Notes: a model not told the origin generated them from the letters alone. Positions 24,587-35,140 are shown, numbered from the stretch's first letter. The stretch is 64,000 nucleotides of DNA from Acidipila rosea (GCF_004339725.1 NZ_SMGK01000005.1:248001-312000), one strand, 5' to 3'. Made by a program: numbers and translations.

Positions 24587-25876
24587 ATGGCGAAGATATT
24601 GATCGCAACCACCTGCCGATGGATCTCGGCGGCGCGCCTGGCCATTGCGTTCCGGCAGGCGGGTTGTACTGTCGAGGCCATGGGCCCGGGGGCAAGCCCG
24701 TTGCACGGACTGAGCGCAATCTCCCGGATATATCCCTTCCAGGGGCTTAAGCCGGTGCGATCCGTGCAGGGGGCGCTTCGCCAGTCGAGCCCGGACCTGG
24801 TGGTGCCGATCGATGATCTGGCGGCGATCTGTCTGCATCGGCTGGCCGGGGAAGGACCGGCGGAGGTGAAGGCGTTACTTGAGGCTTCGCTGGGACGGGT
24901 GGAGAGCTATTCGATCCTGGAGTCGCGGGAGCTCTTTCTGCAGGCGGCGGCAGAGGAGGGAGTCTTGACGCCGGAGAGTGCGACGCTCGAGAGCGACGGC
25001 GATGTGGCAGCCTGGGTAGCCGCGCATGGCTTGCCTGCCGTGCTTAAGGCGGATGGGACGTCGGGTGGCGAAGGGGTGAAGGTTGTCGCTAACGAGGCCG
25101 AGGCGCTTCGAGCGTACCGACAGCTGCGGGCTCCGCTGTCGATGGCGGTGGTGGCCAAGCGCACGGGCATCGACAAGGACTTGAACCATGTCTTGCCCTG
25201 GCTGCTGAGGAAGCAGCGGAGAGTCAGCGCGCAATCCTTCATTGACGGCCGCGATGCGAATATTGCGGTGGCCTGCTGGCAGGGCGAGGTGCTGGCGAGC
25301 ATCAGCGCGAAGGTGATACAGGCGGTAAGGCCCAAGGGGCCTGCGGCGGTGATCCAGCTGATCGGCGAGGAGGAGGCAGGTAAGGCAATGCTCGATGCAG
25401 CGCGGCGCGTGGTGAAGCGGCTGGGACTCTCAGGGCTTTGCGGCATGGACTTCATGATCGAAAGGGCGACCGGTCGTCCGTGGCTGATCGAGATCAACGC
25501 GCGGGCGACGCAGACCTGCCATCTGGTGTCAGAGGCCGGAAGCGATCTGGTCGGTGAATTGGTGGAGAAAATCACTGGAGGCGGGATGCGGAAGCAGGCT
25601 GACGGCATCCAAGCAGAACGAACGGAGGCTGAGCAGCGAAGCCTTCGCCAGCGCGGGGACAGCAAAGGGCGGACGATCGCGCTCTTTCCTCCGGCATGGC
25701 AGATCGATGCAGGCAGCGAAGCGCTGCGAGATGCTTACTTTGACCTGCCGGCAGGCGAGCCCGGATTGATACGCGCAGGACTGGCGGAGGACCGCTTCTC
25801 TGTCGGGCGACGATTACGCTTTTTGACTGGCCAGCCGCACCGGAGCGATCCAAGACTGGCGGCAGGCAGGAAATGA
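24587..25876 (+). CDS. ATP-grasp ligase of unknown substrate
   Basis: The 429-residue product has an ATP-grasp fold: an N-terminal Rossmann-like pre-domain (ILIATTCRWISAARLAIAFRQAG), a glycine-rich ATP loop near residue 155 (LKADGTSGGEGVKVV), and the metal-binding region near 290-310 (CGMDFMIERATGRPWLIEINAR). A C-terminal part of about 85 residues has ALFPPAW and a DLPAGEP segment, which I recall from ATP-grasp proteins in polysaccharide loci. These enzymes join a carboxylate to an amine or other nucleophile through an acyl phosphate. The start is ATG at 24587 with GGAAG upstream. Its stop overlaps the start of the glycosyltransferase gene (ATGA), so the two are translationally coupled. Confidence 0.85.
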   Translation: MAKILIATTCRWISAARLAIAFRQAGCTVEAMGPGASPLHGLSAISRIYPFQGLKPVRSVQGALRQSSPDLVVPIDDLAAICLHRLAGEGPAEVKALLEASLGRVESYSILESRELFLQAAAEEGVLTPESATLESDGDVAAWVAAHGLPAVLKADGTSGGEGVKVVANEAEALRAYRQLRAPLSMAVVAKRTGIDKDLNHVLPWLLRKQRRVSAQSFIDGRDANIAVACWQGEVLASISAKVIQAVRPKGPAAVIQLIGEEEAGKAMLDAARRVVKRLGLSGLCGMDFMIERATGRPWLIEINARATQTCHLVSEAGSDLVGELVEKITGGGMRKQADGIQAERTEAEQRSLRQRGDSKGRTIALFPPAWQIDAGSEALRDAYFDLPAGEPGLIRAGLAEDRFSVGRRLRFLTGQPHRSDPRLAAGRK

Positions 25877-27036
25877 CGACGATGCCACAGAAGATTCTGC
25901 ACTTGATTGGGAGCAACAGTGTGGGCGGCCCGGAGAAACAGATTCTCCATCACGCGGTCGATCTGCAGGATTCGCCGTTTGAGGTGGAGGTGGGCTCGTT
26001 TCACGACCTTGCCGAGAAGCCGGAGATTCTGGTCGAGGCGGAGCGCCGCGGCCACAGCACGGTCTGCCTGAGCGGAGGACTGAAGGCTGGACTCATTACA
26101 GAACTGGCGGGCATTCTGCGGGCGCGGCCGGGAGTCATCCTCTGCACGCATGGCTTCAAGGCGAACGTGCTTGGCTATCTCGCAACCCGCAGGACGAAGA
26201 CGCCGCACGTGGCGTTTGTGCGCGGGTGGACGGCGGAGACGTGGCGGGTGCGCCTCTACGAGATGCTGGAGCGGCAGGCGCTGGCGCGTGCGCAGTGGGT
26301 GGTATGTGTTTCGCACAAGCAGGCCGTTGAAGTCGGGCGGCGGCGCAAGGGCAGCCGGGCTCCGATGGTGGTGTGCAATGCGATGCTGCCTCCGTTTTCG
26401 CGGGCGGGCGGAGTCGCGGTCTCTCGGGAGAAGCTCGGCATCCCGGCTGGCGCCTTCGTTTATGGATCAGTGGGACGGCTGAGCGCGGAAAAAGGGCACC
26501 GCTATATGCTGGAGGCCTTCTACCGGGTATGCGAGCGCACCGCGGAGGGCGACAAGCCGTTTCTGATTGTGGTTGGAGACGGGCGAGAGCAGGCGCCGCT
26601 GGAGGCGCAGGCTGCTTCGCTGGGGCTTCGCGAACGGATTCACTTTGCCGGATACCAGGGCAATTGCAGTGACTGGATGAAGCTGATGGACTGCATGGTG
26701 CAGCCCTCCCTGACCGAGGGTACGCCCAACTCTGTGCTGGAGGCGCTGTGCCTGCAGCTGCCAGTGGTGGCGACCGCGGTGGGTGGAGTGCCGGACCTGA
26801 TTGTCCACAACCGCAACGGTCTGCTGGTGCCCCCGGCGGATGCGAAGCAGCTGGGCGAGGCCATGCAGACGGTGGCCGCCTCACCATCGCTGCGGGAGAA
26901 GCTGCGGTCAGGGGGCGCTATGACGGCAGAGGAGTATTCGCCACTTACGCAGCGCAGGAAGCTGCTGGAGGTGTACGAGCGGGTGCTGCGCGCGGAGGGC
27001 GTGGTGGCGCGCGATGGAGCTTTCCGCGAAGCCTAA
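25873..27036 (+). CDS. Glycosyltransferase family 4 protein
   Basis: The 387-residue product has the GT-B fold of family 4: the N-terminal acceptor domain begins KILHLIGSNSVGGPEKQI, and the donor domain has YGSVGRLSAEKGH near 200 and the E-x7-E type motif EGTPNSVLEALCLQLPVVAT near 280. It transfers a sugar from a nucleotide donor with retention, usually in exopolysaccharide, glycolipid or capsule synthesis at the inner face of the membrane. It overlaps the ATP-grasp gene by four bases (ATGA). With that ligase and the divergent FAD enzyme it suggests decoration of a surface glycan or small product. The donor and acceptor cannot be told. Confidence 0.9.
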   Translation: MTTMPQKILHLIGSNSVGGPEKQILHHAVDLQDSPFEVEVGSFHDLAEKPEILVEAERRGHSTVCLSGGLKAGLITELAGILRARPGVILCTHGFKANVLGYLATRRTKTPHVAFVRGWTAETWRVRLYEMLERQALARAQWVVCVSHKQAVEVGRRRKGSRAPMVVCNAMLPPFSRAGGVAVSREKLGIPAGAFVYGSVGRLSAEKGHRYMLEAFYRVCERTAEGDKPFLIVVGDGREQAPLEAQAASLGLRERIHFAGYQGNCSDWMKLMDCMVQPSLTEGTPNSVLEALCLQLPVVATAVGGVPDLIVHNRNGLLVPPADAKQLGEAMQTVAASPSLREKLRSGGAMTAEEYSPLTQRRKLLEVYERVLRAEGVVARDGAFREA

Positions 27037-27061
27037 GGCTCCGGATGCCCTGGCAGAGGGT

Positions 27062-27095
27062 TTGCCCCCGGCTTCAGCGGTGAATCCGGGGGCAA
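27062..27095. terminator. Bidirectional hairpin between convergent genes
   Basis: TTGCCCCCGG at 27062-27071 pairs exactly with CCGGGGGCAA at 27086-27095 around a 14-base loop. It lies between the convergent glycosyltransferase and penicillin-binding protein genes. T content beyond the stem is modest on both strands. Confidence 0.6.
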
Positions 27096-27098
27096 TTG

Positions 27099-29747
27099 CT
27101 ACTGTGGCTGCGTGTTATCGGGCTGCTTCTTGTCGTCGTTTTTTCCGACTCCAAAGAGCTTCGAGAAGAAGCCGCGCTTTTTCTTCTTAGGCTGGTTCTG
27201 ATCCTGCGCATTGTTATTCGCCGCATTGGCGGGCTGCTGTGCGGGAGCCGTCTGGACGGGCTGCGCGGACTGCTGCGGAGCCGCCTGCGTGGTCTGAGCC
27301 GGTGGGGTTGCGGGCTTCTGGCCGATGCCGAAGATCTTCTGGAAGATATTCCGCTGATCGCCGTTGGCGTGGTCGCAGGTATCAGTCGGCTGCGTGCCGT
27401 CGAGGAAGGCTGCGGTGTAATCGTCGGGGCAACTGGCGTCGGCAAGCAGGTTGGTCTGCTGGTCGAGATTGACGAGGGTGACGCCGCCCGGAGGATCGAA
27501 GTCCTTGGTGTCGGAGTACTGGGGGAGCTTGACGGCGCGCTTCATGAACTCAGCCCAGATGGGGAGCGCGGCCTGTGCGCCTTGAAGCTTGATGTCGGAG
27601 TAGTCATCGTTGCCGACCCATACGATGCAGAGCAGGTTGGAAGTGAAGCCCGCGAACCATGCATCGTGCGAGGTGCCGGTCTTGCCGGCGGCGGGCGCAC
27701 GGAAATCATACTGAGAACGGACGCCGGCGGCGGTGCCATGCCTGGTATTCATCACGTCTTCCATCAGGCTCAGGGTCAGGAAGGCGGCGCGGGGATCGAG
27801 AACCGGTTTTGCGTTGGGCGCATAGTCGTAAAGGGGATCACCCTTCGAGGTGCGGATCGAGGCGAGCATCTGCGGATCCATCCTGACGCCGCCATTGGCA
27901 AAGACGGTGTAGGCTCCGGCCATTTCGAGCGGGGTGGCGTCATAGGAGCCGATGGCAACCGAGGGCGTAGCGCGGGCCGACTTGATGCCTGCGTCGCGGG
28001 CGAGCGAGGCGACATTGTCGAAGCCGACCATCTGGGCCAGGGAGATGGTCGCATTGTTTCTGGACAGGATGAGCGCATCACGCGCGGTCAGCTGATCGGA
28101 ATATTCATTCTTGAAGTTCTTCGGCGTGTATTCCTGATCGTTGCCGAAGTTGAAGGTGGTCTGCTCGTCGTTGAGCATGGTGACCGGGGTGAAGATGGCG
28201 CTCTGGCCGCCATCGCCAGTGAGTTGTGCGCCCGCGATGCTGGAGTTGAAGGCGGCGGCGAAGACGAAGGGCTTGAAGATGGAGCCTGTGGGCCGGTGAG
28301 CGACGGCGTGGTTGTACTGGCTCATGCCGTAGTTGCGGCCGCCCACCAGCGCCAACACCTGGCCGGTGTGGGGGTTGAGGGCAATGAGCGCGACCTGCGG
28401 ATAGGTGACGGGGCCGCCTATCTGCTCCACGGTTCCGTTCTTGAGCTTGCGGGTATGCCGTTTGAGGATGAGCTCGTCGACCTTCTTGATGCTCTCGTCA
28501 ATGGCCTCAGTGGCGGCGCTCTCCAGTTGAGGATCAAGCGAGGTGTAGATGCGGAGACCTTCGCGGTTCCAGTCATTTTCGCCGAGGCGCTGGTTGAGCT
28601 GATCGCGGACCAGATCGACAAAGTAGGGGGCCTGATTGGCGTCGATGCTCTGGGAGGCAAGATTGAGGGGCGCGCCCTTGGCTATATCCGCCTGGGCGCG
28701 AGTGATGTCGCCGGTCTCGACCATGGTGTCGAGGACGAGGTTGCGGCGCTCGATGGCGCGGGTGGGATGACGGTAGGGATTCAGGCGGCTCGGGCTCTGG
28801 ATCATGCCTGCGAGCAGCGCGCACTCGGGGAGATTGAGCTGGCTGATGTCCTTGTCGAAGTAGGCGCGGGCTGCCTCGCCGAAGCCGTTGATGGCAAAGC
28901 TGCCGCGCTGGCCGAGCGGGATCTCGTTGGCGTACATCTGGAAGATCTGCTGCTTGGTGAAGCGGTGTTCGAGCTGAAAGGTGATGAGAACTTCGATCAG
29001 CTTCCGCTTGACGTGCTTCTGCGGCGTGAGGAAAAAGCCGCGCGCGAGCTGCATGGTGAGCGTGGAGCCGCCTTCACGATAGCGGCGTGAACGCAGGTCG
29101 GCAAGCATGGCCCCGGCGAGGCGCACATAATCGACGCCGCCGTGCTGGAAGAAGCGGCGATCCTCAATGGAAGTGACCGCGGGGACGAGATATTTAGGGA
29201 GCTCGCCGTAGGTGACGAGACGGCGTTTGGCGCGGTTCTGATCGGAGAGCGCGGTGATGAGCAGCGGCTCCATCTCATAGGCGTCGAGCTGCTGCTTGTT
29301 GTCGCCGTCAATCTCCTTGACGGAGCCGCGGCTCACGAGGATGGTGGCGCTGTCGCCGTTCTCCTCATGGTAAGACTGGGGGCCGGGGTGGACGGTGATG
29401 CTGTTATCGGTAAGCGAATAGGTGCCCATGGGGCTGGCGGGGCTGCGGCCCTCTACGCTGTATCCAGCCTCGTGCAGCTCCTCGGCGAGGAAGGCGACGG
29501 TCAGCTTCTGGCCGGGGCGCACCTCGCGGGGGGCGGCATAAATCTTGGCCGTGTTCTCGAAGAGCGGCTTGTTCATGCGCTCATCGACGATGTTCTTGTA
29601 GCGGTGGTAATAGAAGCCGAAGATTGCGAAAAAGAACAGCAGGACGAAGGCGGCTGCGATCCCCGCGATCTGCCAGACTTTACGACTGACAGGCTGCCTT
29701 TTGCCGGATGCAGAACGGGGACGGGGTAGCTTGATTTTTAGAGCCAC
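27099..29747 (-). CDS. Class A penicillin-binding protein (bifunctional peptidoglycan synthase)
   Basis: The 882-residue product has a short cytoplasmic tail, one membrane helix (about 27-47) and a UB2H-like region. The GT51 glycosyltransferase domain carries EDRRFFQHGGVD near 192 and GGSTLTMQLARGFFL near 227. The transpeptidase domain carries SIFK near 487, SRNN near 563 and KTGTS near 686. It polymerises lipid II and cross-links stem peptides. The start is GTG at 29747 with AGGTGG upstream. The last 90 or so residues are low-complexity Gln/Pro/Ala/Lys-rich with KKKKRGFFSKLFGVGKNDDKK, a disordered tail in the periplasm. Its length and the UB2H-like part make it closer to PBP1b than PBP1a. 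Confidence 0.95.
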   Translation of the reverse strand: MALKIKLPRPRSASGKRQPVSRKVWQIAGIAAAFVLLFFFAIFGFYYHRYKNIVDERMNKPLFENTAKIYAAPREVRPGQKLTVAFLAEELHEAGYSVEGRSPASPMGTYSLTDNSITVHPGPQSYHEENGDSATILVSRGSVKEIDGDNKQQLDAYEMEPLLITALSDQNRAKRRLVTYGELPKYLVPAVTSIEDRRFFQHGGVDYVRLAGAMLADLRSRRYREGGSTLTMQLARGFFLTPQKHVKRKLIEVLITFQLEHRFTKQQIFQMYANEIPLGQRGSFAINGFGEAARAYFDKDISQLNLPECALLAGMIQSPSRLNPYRHPTRAIERRNLVLDTMVETGDITRAQADIAKGAPLNLASQSIDANQAPYFVDLVRDQLNQRLGENDWNREGLRIYTSLDPQLESAATEAIDESIKKVDELILKRHTRKLKNGTVEQIGGPVTYPQVALIALNPHTGQVLALVGGRNYGMSQYNHAVAHRPTGSIFKPFVFAAAFNSSIAGAQLTGDGGQSAIFTPVTMLNDEQTTFNFGNDQEYTPKNFKNEYSDQLTARDALILSRNNATISLAQMVGFDNVASLARDAGIKSARATPSVAIGSYDATPLEMAGAYTVFANGGVRMDPQMLASIRTSKGDPLYDYAPNAKPVLDPRAAFLTLSLMEDVMNTRHGTAAGVRSQYDFRAPAAGKTGTSHDAWFAGFTSNLLCIVWVGNDDYSDIKLQGAQAALPIWAEFMKRAVKLPQYSDTKDFDPPGGVTLVNLDQQTNLLADASCPDDYTAAFLDGTQPTDTCDHANGDQRNIFQKIFGIGQKPATPPAQTTQAAPQQSAQPVQTAPAQQPANAANNNAQDQNQPKKKKRGFFSKLFGVGKNDDKKQPDNTQPQ

Positions 29748-29883
29748 GCGGGGAACACCACCTTTTTCATTGTTCTTGGGCCTTGGCCCAGCCAGGGGCG
29801 CGGCTCTTATCGTTGCTGACGCTCTGATGCGGAAATGGTTTCATTGGGCTGCATCTCCTATATTTTAGCCCTTTGAGGGCGGA

Positions 29884-29911
29884 GGCAGCGGGCTTGTCCG
29901 GCACCGCTGCC
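29884..29911 (-). terminator. Hairpin past the 3' end of proS
   Basis: GGCAGCGG at 29884-29891 pairs exactly with CCGCTGCC at 29904-29911 around a 12-base loop, 30 bases past the proS stop. No T run follows, so termination strength is uncertain. Confidence 0.4.
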
Positions 29912-29940
29912 CCTGCTCAGGAACCACAATCCGCATGTGC

Positions 29941-31701
<1,761 letters not shown>

Positions 31702-31800
31702 GTCTATCTGGATTCTTTTCCGGAGCGTCCCGCATTTTTCAGGGGCTCGCTGCCTTGAAGCTGAAGTTAGATACCCATTCTAAATCCCCGGCTGCCGAAC

Positions 31801-31838
31801 CAGGCGCAGGCCGCTGCGGCTCACGTCACCTGCGCCTG
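31801..31838. repeat. Nested inverted repeat upstream of proS and of the acyltransferase gene
   Basis: CAGGCGCAGG at 31801-31810 is the exact reverse complement of CCTGCGCCTG at 31829-31838, and the 18-base loop begins with a further small GC hairpin at about 31810-31820. It lies in the 286-base region between the divergent proS and acyltransferase genes. That region has no supported gene. The hairpin could be a leader structure or a terminator-like element. Confidence 0.4.
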
Positions 31839-31987
31839 TCATACCAAGAAGCCCATGGTACTTTGATGGAAGAACAGATACTCATACCCTCCGGCATCTG
31901 CCTGACTGAATTACTTTCTCCGGATCGTTTTCGAGGAAGAACTGGGCCCGCTTCGGCGTAACCAATCCTCACCCAAGGGAAAACGAC

Positions 31988-33169
31988 GTGTCAGTTGCCC
32001 AAAGCACTCCCGCAGCGATCAATCGGGAAAGGATCGCCGCCGCTGCTGCTCCCAAGGCTCGGGGCTTTTATCGGCCGGAGCTGGATGCGCTGCGGTTCAT
32101 GGCGTTCCTGGGAGTCTTCTGCCTGCATGTTGTGCCGGGAATGGCTTGCCGCTCAACCCTCACTACCATGATGGACACGATGCACGATGCCGGTGCGCTG
32201 GGTGTGTGCCTGTTCTTCATGTTGAGTTCCTACCTGATCACCGAGCTGCTGTTTCGAGAGAGGGAAAAGACCGGCAATATTCACCTGCGCGCTTTTTATG
32301 TGCGCCGAATCCTGCGGATATGGCCGCTCTACCTGGCAGCGATTCTGCTGGCGGTCAGCTTTAGCTGGGCAGGCCCGCTGTTCGCCATCAGCAAGGGAAA
32401 CGTAATCGCTTACCTGACCATGTGGGGGAACTGGTATGCCGGATGGCACGGCTACCCGCATAACTTTACGACGCCGCTGTGGAGCATTTCAGTCGAGGAG
32501 CAGTTCTACCTGCTCTGGCCGCTGCTCGTACTGCTGGGAGGCCGCAGAGCGGTTCTAGGGACGAGTCTTCTCGTCATGGCTGGATCGGCGGTTGCTATTG
32601 CTGTTCTTTGCCGGCCGGGTGTGGACATCACTACTGTCATCTGGACGAACACCTTCGTTCAGTTTCAGTCGTTTGCGATGGGTGGGCTGCTGGCTCTCGC
32701 CCTGCGAGGCTCAGTGCCGAAGATGAAGCGGTATATTCGCCTGTCCTTGCTCCTGAGCGGGGGACTTCTCTGCTGGTCGGCGGACCTCATCTTTCATATC
32801 CACACCCTCAATGCGCCTGCGCTGGCCACGATGCTGATTCCCGGCTACCTGTGTGCCAATCTCGGATGCGTCGGGATCTTCCTGGCATTTCTGGGCGCGG
32901 AGCTGCCGGGATGGGCGACCCCGCTGGTTTACCTGGGGAAAATCTCGTTTGGGCTCTACGTGTTGCAGCTGCTGGGAAATGGCCTTGCCGCCGCGCTGGT
33001 GGAGCGCATTACTCCGTTGCAGACAATGCACTACACGGCCATTGGGGTCCGGGCGGTGCTTGCCCTGCTCTTCACGATTGTGTTCGCCAGCTTCTCCTAC
33101 CGCTACCTGGAGACGCCATTTCTGAAAGTGAAGGAGCGCTTCATGTTTATCCGGTCGCGCGCGGTGTGA
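31988..33169 (+). CDS. Acyltransferase 3 family membrane O-acyltransferase
   Basis: The 393-residue product has about ten membrane helices. It carries the family opening PELDALRFMAFLGVFCLHV, with the conserved Arg and His, and the FYVRRILRIWPLY motif near 100. Members transfer acetyl or other acyl groups from the cytoplasm onto sugars of surface glycans, lipids or small molecules. The start is GTG at 31988, with AAGGGAAA about 8 bases upstream. The first 30 residues are Ala-rich and cytoplasmic. It stands alone between proS (divergent) and the proline dehydrogenase gene (convergent, 25 bases away), so the acceptor is unknown. Confidence 0.9.
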   Translation: MSVAQSTPAAINRERIAAAAAPKARGFYRPELDALRFMAFLGVFCLHVVPGMACRSTLTTMMDTMHDAGALGVCLFFMLSSYLITELLFREREKTGNIHLRAFYVRRILRIWPLYLAAILLAVSFSWAGPLFAISKGNVIAYLTMWGNWYAGWHGYPHNFTTPLWSISVEEQFYLLWPLLVLLGGRRAVLGTSLLVMAGSAVAIAVLCRPGVDITTVIWTNTFVQFQSFAMGGLLALALRGSVPKMKRYIRLSLLLSGGLLCWSADLIFHIHTLNAPALATMLIPGYLCANLGCVGIFLAFLGAELPGWATPLVYLGKISFGLYVLQLLGNGLAAALVERITPLQTMHYTAIGVRAVLALLFTIVFASFSYRYLETPFLKVKERFMFIRSRAV

Positions 33170-33194
33170 AGGCTGCGGATCGAGGCGCTGGCCC

Positions 33195-34121
33195 CTACTT
33201 CCGCAGCATGTTTCTCGCGATGAAGAGTACGTTGGCGGGGCGCTCGGCGAGGCGACGCATGAAATAGGGGTACCATTCATGGCCGAAGGGGACATAGACC
33301 CGCATCCCGAAACCCTCCTTCACCAGCGCCGTCTGCAGATCACGGCGCACTCCGTAGAGCATCTGGAATTCGAAACTGGCCGGGTCAATGCCATGCTCGC
33401 GAACGAATTGCCTGGTGGCGGAGATCATCTTTTCGTCATGGGTGGCGATGCCGTGATAAATGCCGCTCCTGAGTAGCAGGCCGGCCAGCTTGACGAAATT
33501 GGCATCGACGTCGGCCTTCGCGGGAAAGGCCTTGTCGGGCGGTTCCTTGTAGGCGCCCTTGCAGAGCCGGATGCGGATGCCGTCGCCGAGCAGGGTCTGA
33601 ATGTCCTGCTCGCTGCGGTAGAGATAGGCCTGGATGACGATGCCGACGTGGCCCCGGCTGCCGGGCCGGGCGTGAATGCGGCGGACGAGCTCGATGGTGG
33701 CGTCGGTGTATTCCGTGCCCTCCATATCGACCCGGACAAAGCTGTTTGCGGCGATGGCGTGATCGACCAGGCCGGCGACGATTTCTTCGGCCAGGCCGGA
33801 GCCGAGGTCCATGCCCATCTGGGTCAGCTTGACGCTGACATTGGCGTTGAGTTTCCGGCGCTCGATCTCATCAAGAAGGCGGTGATAGATTGCCGCGGAG
33901 GTCTGCGCCTCGGCGGGGGTGGTGACGTTTTCGCCCAGGCTGTCGAGGGTGGCGGCGATGCCCTGCCGGTTGAGCGCCTCGCAGGCGGCGATGACCTCGG
34001 CTGGCTCCATGCCGGCAACAAAGCGAGAAGACATGCGGCGGCCGAGGGACGAGCGCTCGGAAAAGCGTCTCAGGCCGGCGTTGCGGGACAGGGCGATGAA
34101 GGCGGAGCGGAGTACGGGCAT
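33195..34121 (-). CDS. Proline dehydrogenase (monofunctional)
   Basis: The 308-residue product is an FAD-dependent PRODH barrel that oxidises proline to pyrroline-5-carboxylate and passes electrons to quinone. Motifs seen are LGENVTT near 63, VSVKLTQMG near 95, VRVDMEGTEYTDATIEL near 128, IVIQAYLYRSEQD near 160 and LCKGAYKEP near 188. The C-terminal YVPFGHEWYPYFMRRLAERPAN contains the substrate-binding Arg residues. The ATG at 34121 is preferred over a frame starting at 34217, because the extra 32 residues are not family-like. It lacks the P5C dehydrogenase domain of large PutA proteins, as usual for this monofunctional class. No P5C dehydrogenase lies beside it. Confidence 0.93.
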   Translation of the reverse strand: MPVLRSAFIALSRNAGLRRFSERSSLGRRMSSRFVAGMEPAEVIAACEALNRQGIAATLDSLGENVTTPAEAQTSAAIYHRLLDEIERRKLNANVSVKLTQMGMDLGSGLAEEIVAGLVDHAIAANSFVRVDMEGTEYTDATIELVRRIHARPGSRGHVGIVIQAYLYRSEQDIQTLLGDGIRIRLCKGAYKEPPDKAFPAKADVDANFVKLAGLLLRSGIYHGIATHDEKMISATRQFVREHGIDPASFEFQMLYGVRRDLQTALVKEGFGMRVYVPFGHEWYPYFMRRLAERPANVLFIARNMLRK

Positions 34122-34437
34122 AAGTGGATGAGCGATCTCGAATTGAGGGAAACTCCCTATTGTCGCACGGTCCCGATCAGACGCGGAATGGAAGGCGGAC
34201 TGCTTATGTGCGATCAACGAAAAAATACTTCAGCGGACACCAAATTCAGGCGTCTTTAAGTAATAACGGAGAAAACTTTTGGATTCTCCCAGTGCATCTC
34301 ATCACGGTAAACGTCAGATACCGGGAAATAGAGAACTCTGATCGGGTTCCCCTTATGACCGGCGCAAGGCATAGCAAAAGACAACGAAGTGGCAATGCCT
34401 GAGAGATCGGAAGCAGGTCTGCCACGGAGAGACCCCT
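34122..34437. other. 316-base intergenic region, AT-richer than its surroundings
   Basis: No gene is supported. The region presumably holds the leftward promoter of the proline dehydrogenase gene and the rightward promoter of the small zinc-ribbon gene. A GGAGAG site precedes the latter's start by 6 bases. No clear operator or RNA structure was found. Confidence 0.5.
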
Positions 34438-34707
34438 ATGGTGAATAACTGCGCAAATCCGAAATGCTCCAAGCCTCTGCACTATCTGCGCGAGGGGCGG
34501 ATATTCGTGTTCGATGTAATGGATGGACGGGTGGCTGCCGGGCCCGACGGCAAGATGAAACGGCGGCTTGAACACTACTGGTTGTGTGGAACGTGTAGCC
34601 AGACCATGTCATTGGTGCAAGCCGGTGAGACTGGCATTCAGATTATTGCTAAGCCTGTGATCCAGATACGGCAGGGCGTGACGATTACGACGTCAGCGCT
34701 TGCCTGA
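34438..34707 (+). CDS. Small zinc-ribbon protein of unknown function
   Basis: The 89-residue product has two Cys pairs, CANPKC (residues 5-10) and CGTC (about 50-53), spaced like a small zinc ribbon, with a conserved-looking core KPLHYLREGRIFVFDV. It has no signal peptide or membrane segment, so it is probably cytoplasmic. A GGAGAG site precedes the ATG, and a good intrinsic terminator follows 22 bases after the stop, so it forms a single-gene transcript. I believe similar short proteins recur in acidobacteria, but the function is unknown. A role in nucleic acid or protein binding would be a guess. Confidence 0.75.
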   Translation: MVNNCANPKCSKPLHYLREGRIFVFDVMDGRVAAGPDGKMKRRLEHYWLCGTCSQTMSLVQAGETGIQIIAKPVIQIRQGVTITTSALA

Positions 34708-34728
34708 GATTCAACATGGCTAAGGCTG

Positions 34729-34759
34729 AAAAGCTCCACCCTGAGGGTGGGGCTTTTTT
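34729..34759. terminator. Intrinsic terminator, bidirectional
   Basis: AAAAGCTCCACCC at 34729-34741 pairs with GGGTGGGGCTTTTTT at 34745-34759 (one G-T wobble) around a TGA loop and ends in six T. The A run on the left gives a U tract for the opposite strand as well, which suits the convergent DUF1634 gene ending at 34766. Confidence 0.88.
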
Positions 34760-34765
34760 CTTGCT

Positions 34766-35140
34766 TCATTGACCGTGGAAAAGGCTGTACATCAGCACGG
34801 CAAAGACGATGAGGCTGACGATGGTGTACATCTTGTCCTTTTCCATAGCGAAGGCGACAGCGGCAAACAGGACACGGCCAATGGGGGTGGCGATGAGCAG
34901 GAGCAGCCCGAACTGGATGATGCTGTGACTGTCACCGGAGGCCAGCCCCTCGATGATCCCCTTGGGGGATTTGAGCTGGGCGGCGACGCCGTGAAACACC
35001 TTGTAGTCAGGCATGGGGCCGTGCGCGTGAGCGAGGTAGAGAACGCCACCGGTGAAGACGACGGCAGCCGCGGTCAGCACGCCGATGCGCAGCATGTAGC
35101 CGATGGCAATCTCCATCTTTAAATCGGTCATTTTGCTCAT
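34766..35140 (-). CDS. DUF1634 family membrane protein
   Basis: The 124-residue product has three membrane helices (about 14-35, 71-92 and 100-120) and the DUF1634 hallmarks IGYMLRIGVL and LLLIATPIGRVLFA. DUF1634 genes are frequently found directly after TauE/SafE permease genes. Here its start is 3 bases past the TauE stop, so the two are co-translated and probably work as one transport unit. The biochemical role is not known. Confidence 0.88.
   Translation of the reverse strand: MSKMTDLKMEIAIGYMLRIGVLTAAAVVFTGGVLYLAHAHGPMPDYKVFHGVAAQLKSPKGIIEGLASGDSHSIIQFGLLLLIATPIGRVLFAAVAFAMEKDKMYTIVSLIVFAVLMYSLFHGQ

Noticed and set aside
27096..29090. 664-codon open frame on the plus strand
   Set aside because: It is opposite the penicillin-binding protein gene, which has all catalytic motifs. 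The frame has no ribosome site or recognisable domain.
31866..31961. 31-codon open frame upstream of the acyltransferase gene
   Set aside because: No ribosome site precedes it and the peptide has no recognisable feature.
31702..31987. T-box or other proline-responsive leader upstream of proS
   Set aside because: No T-box core or specifier loop was found, and the inverted repeat there lacks terminator and antiterminator features.
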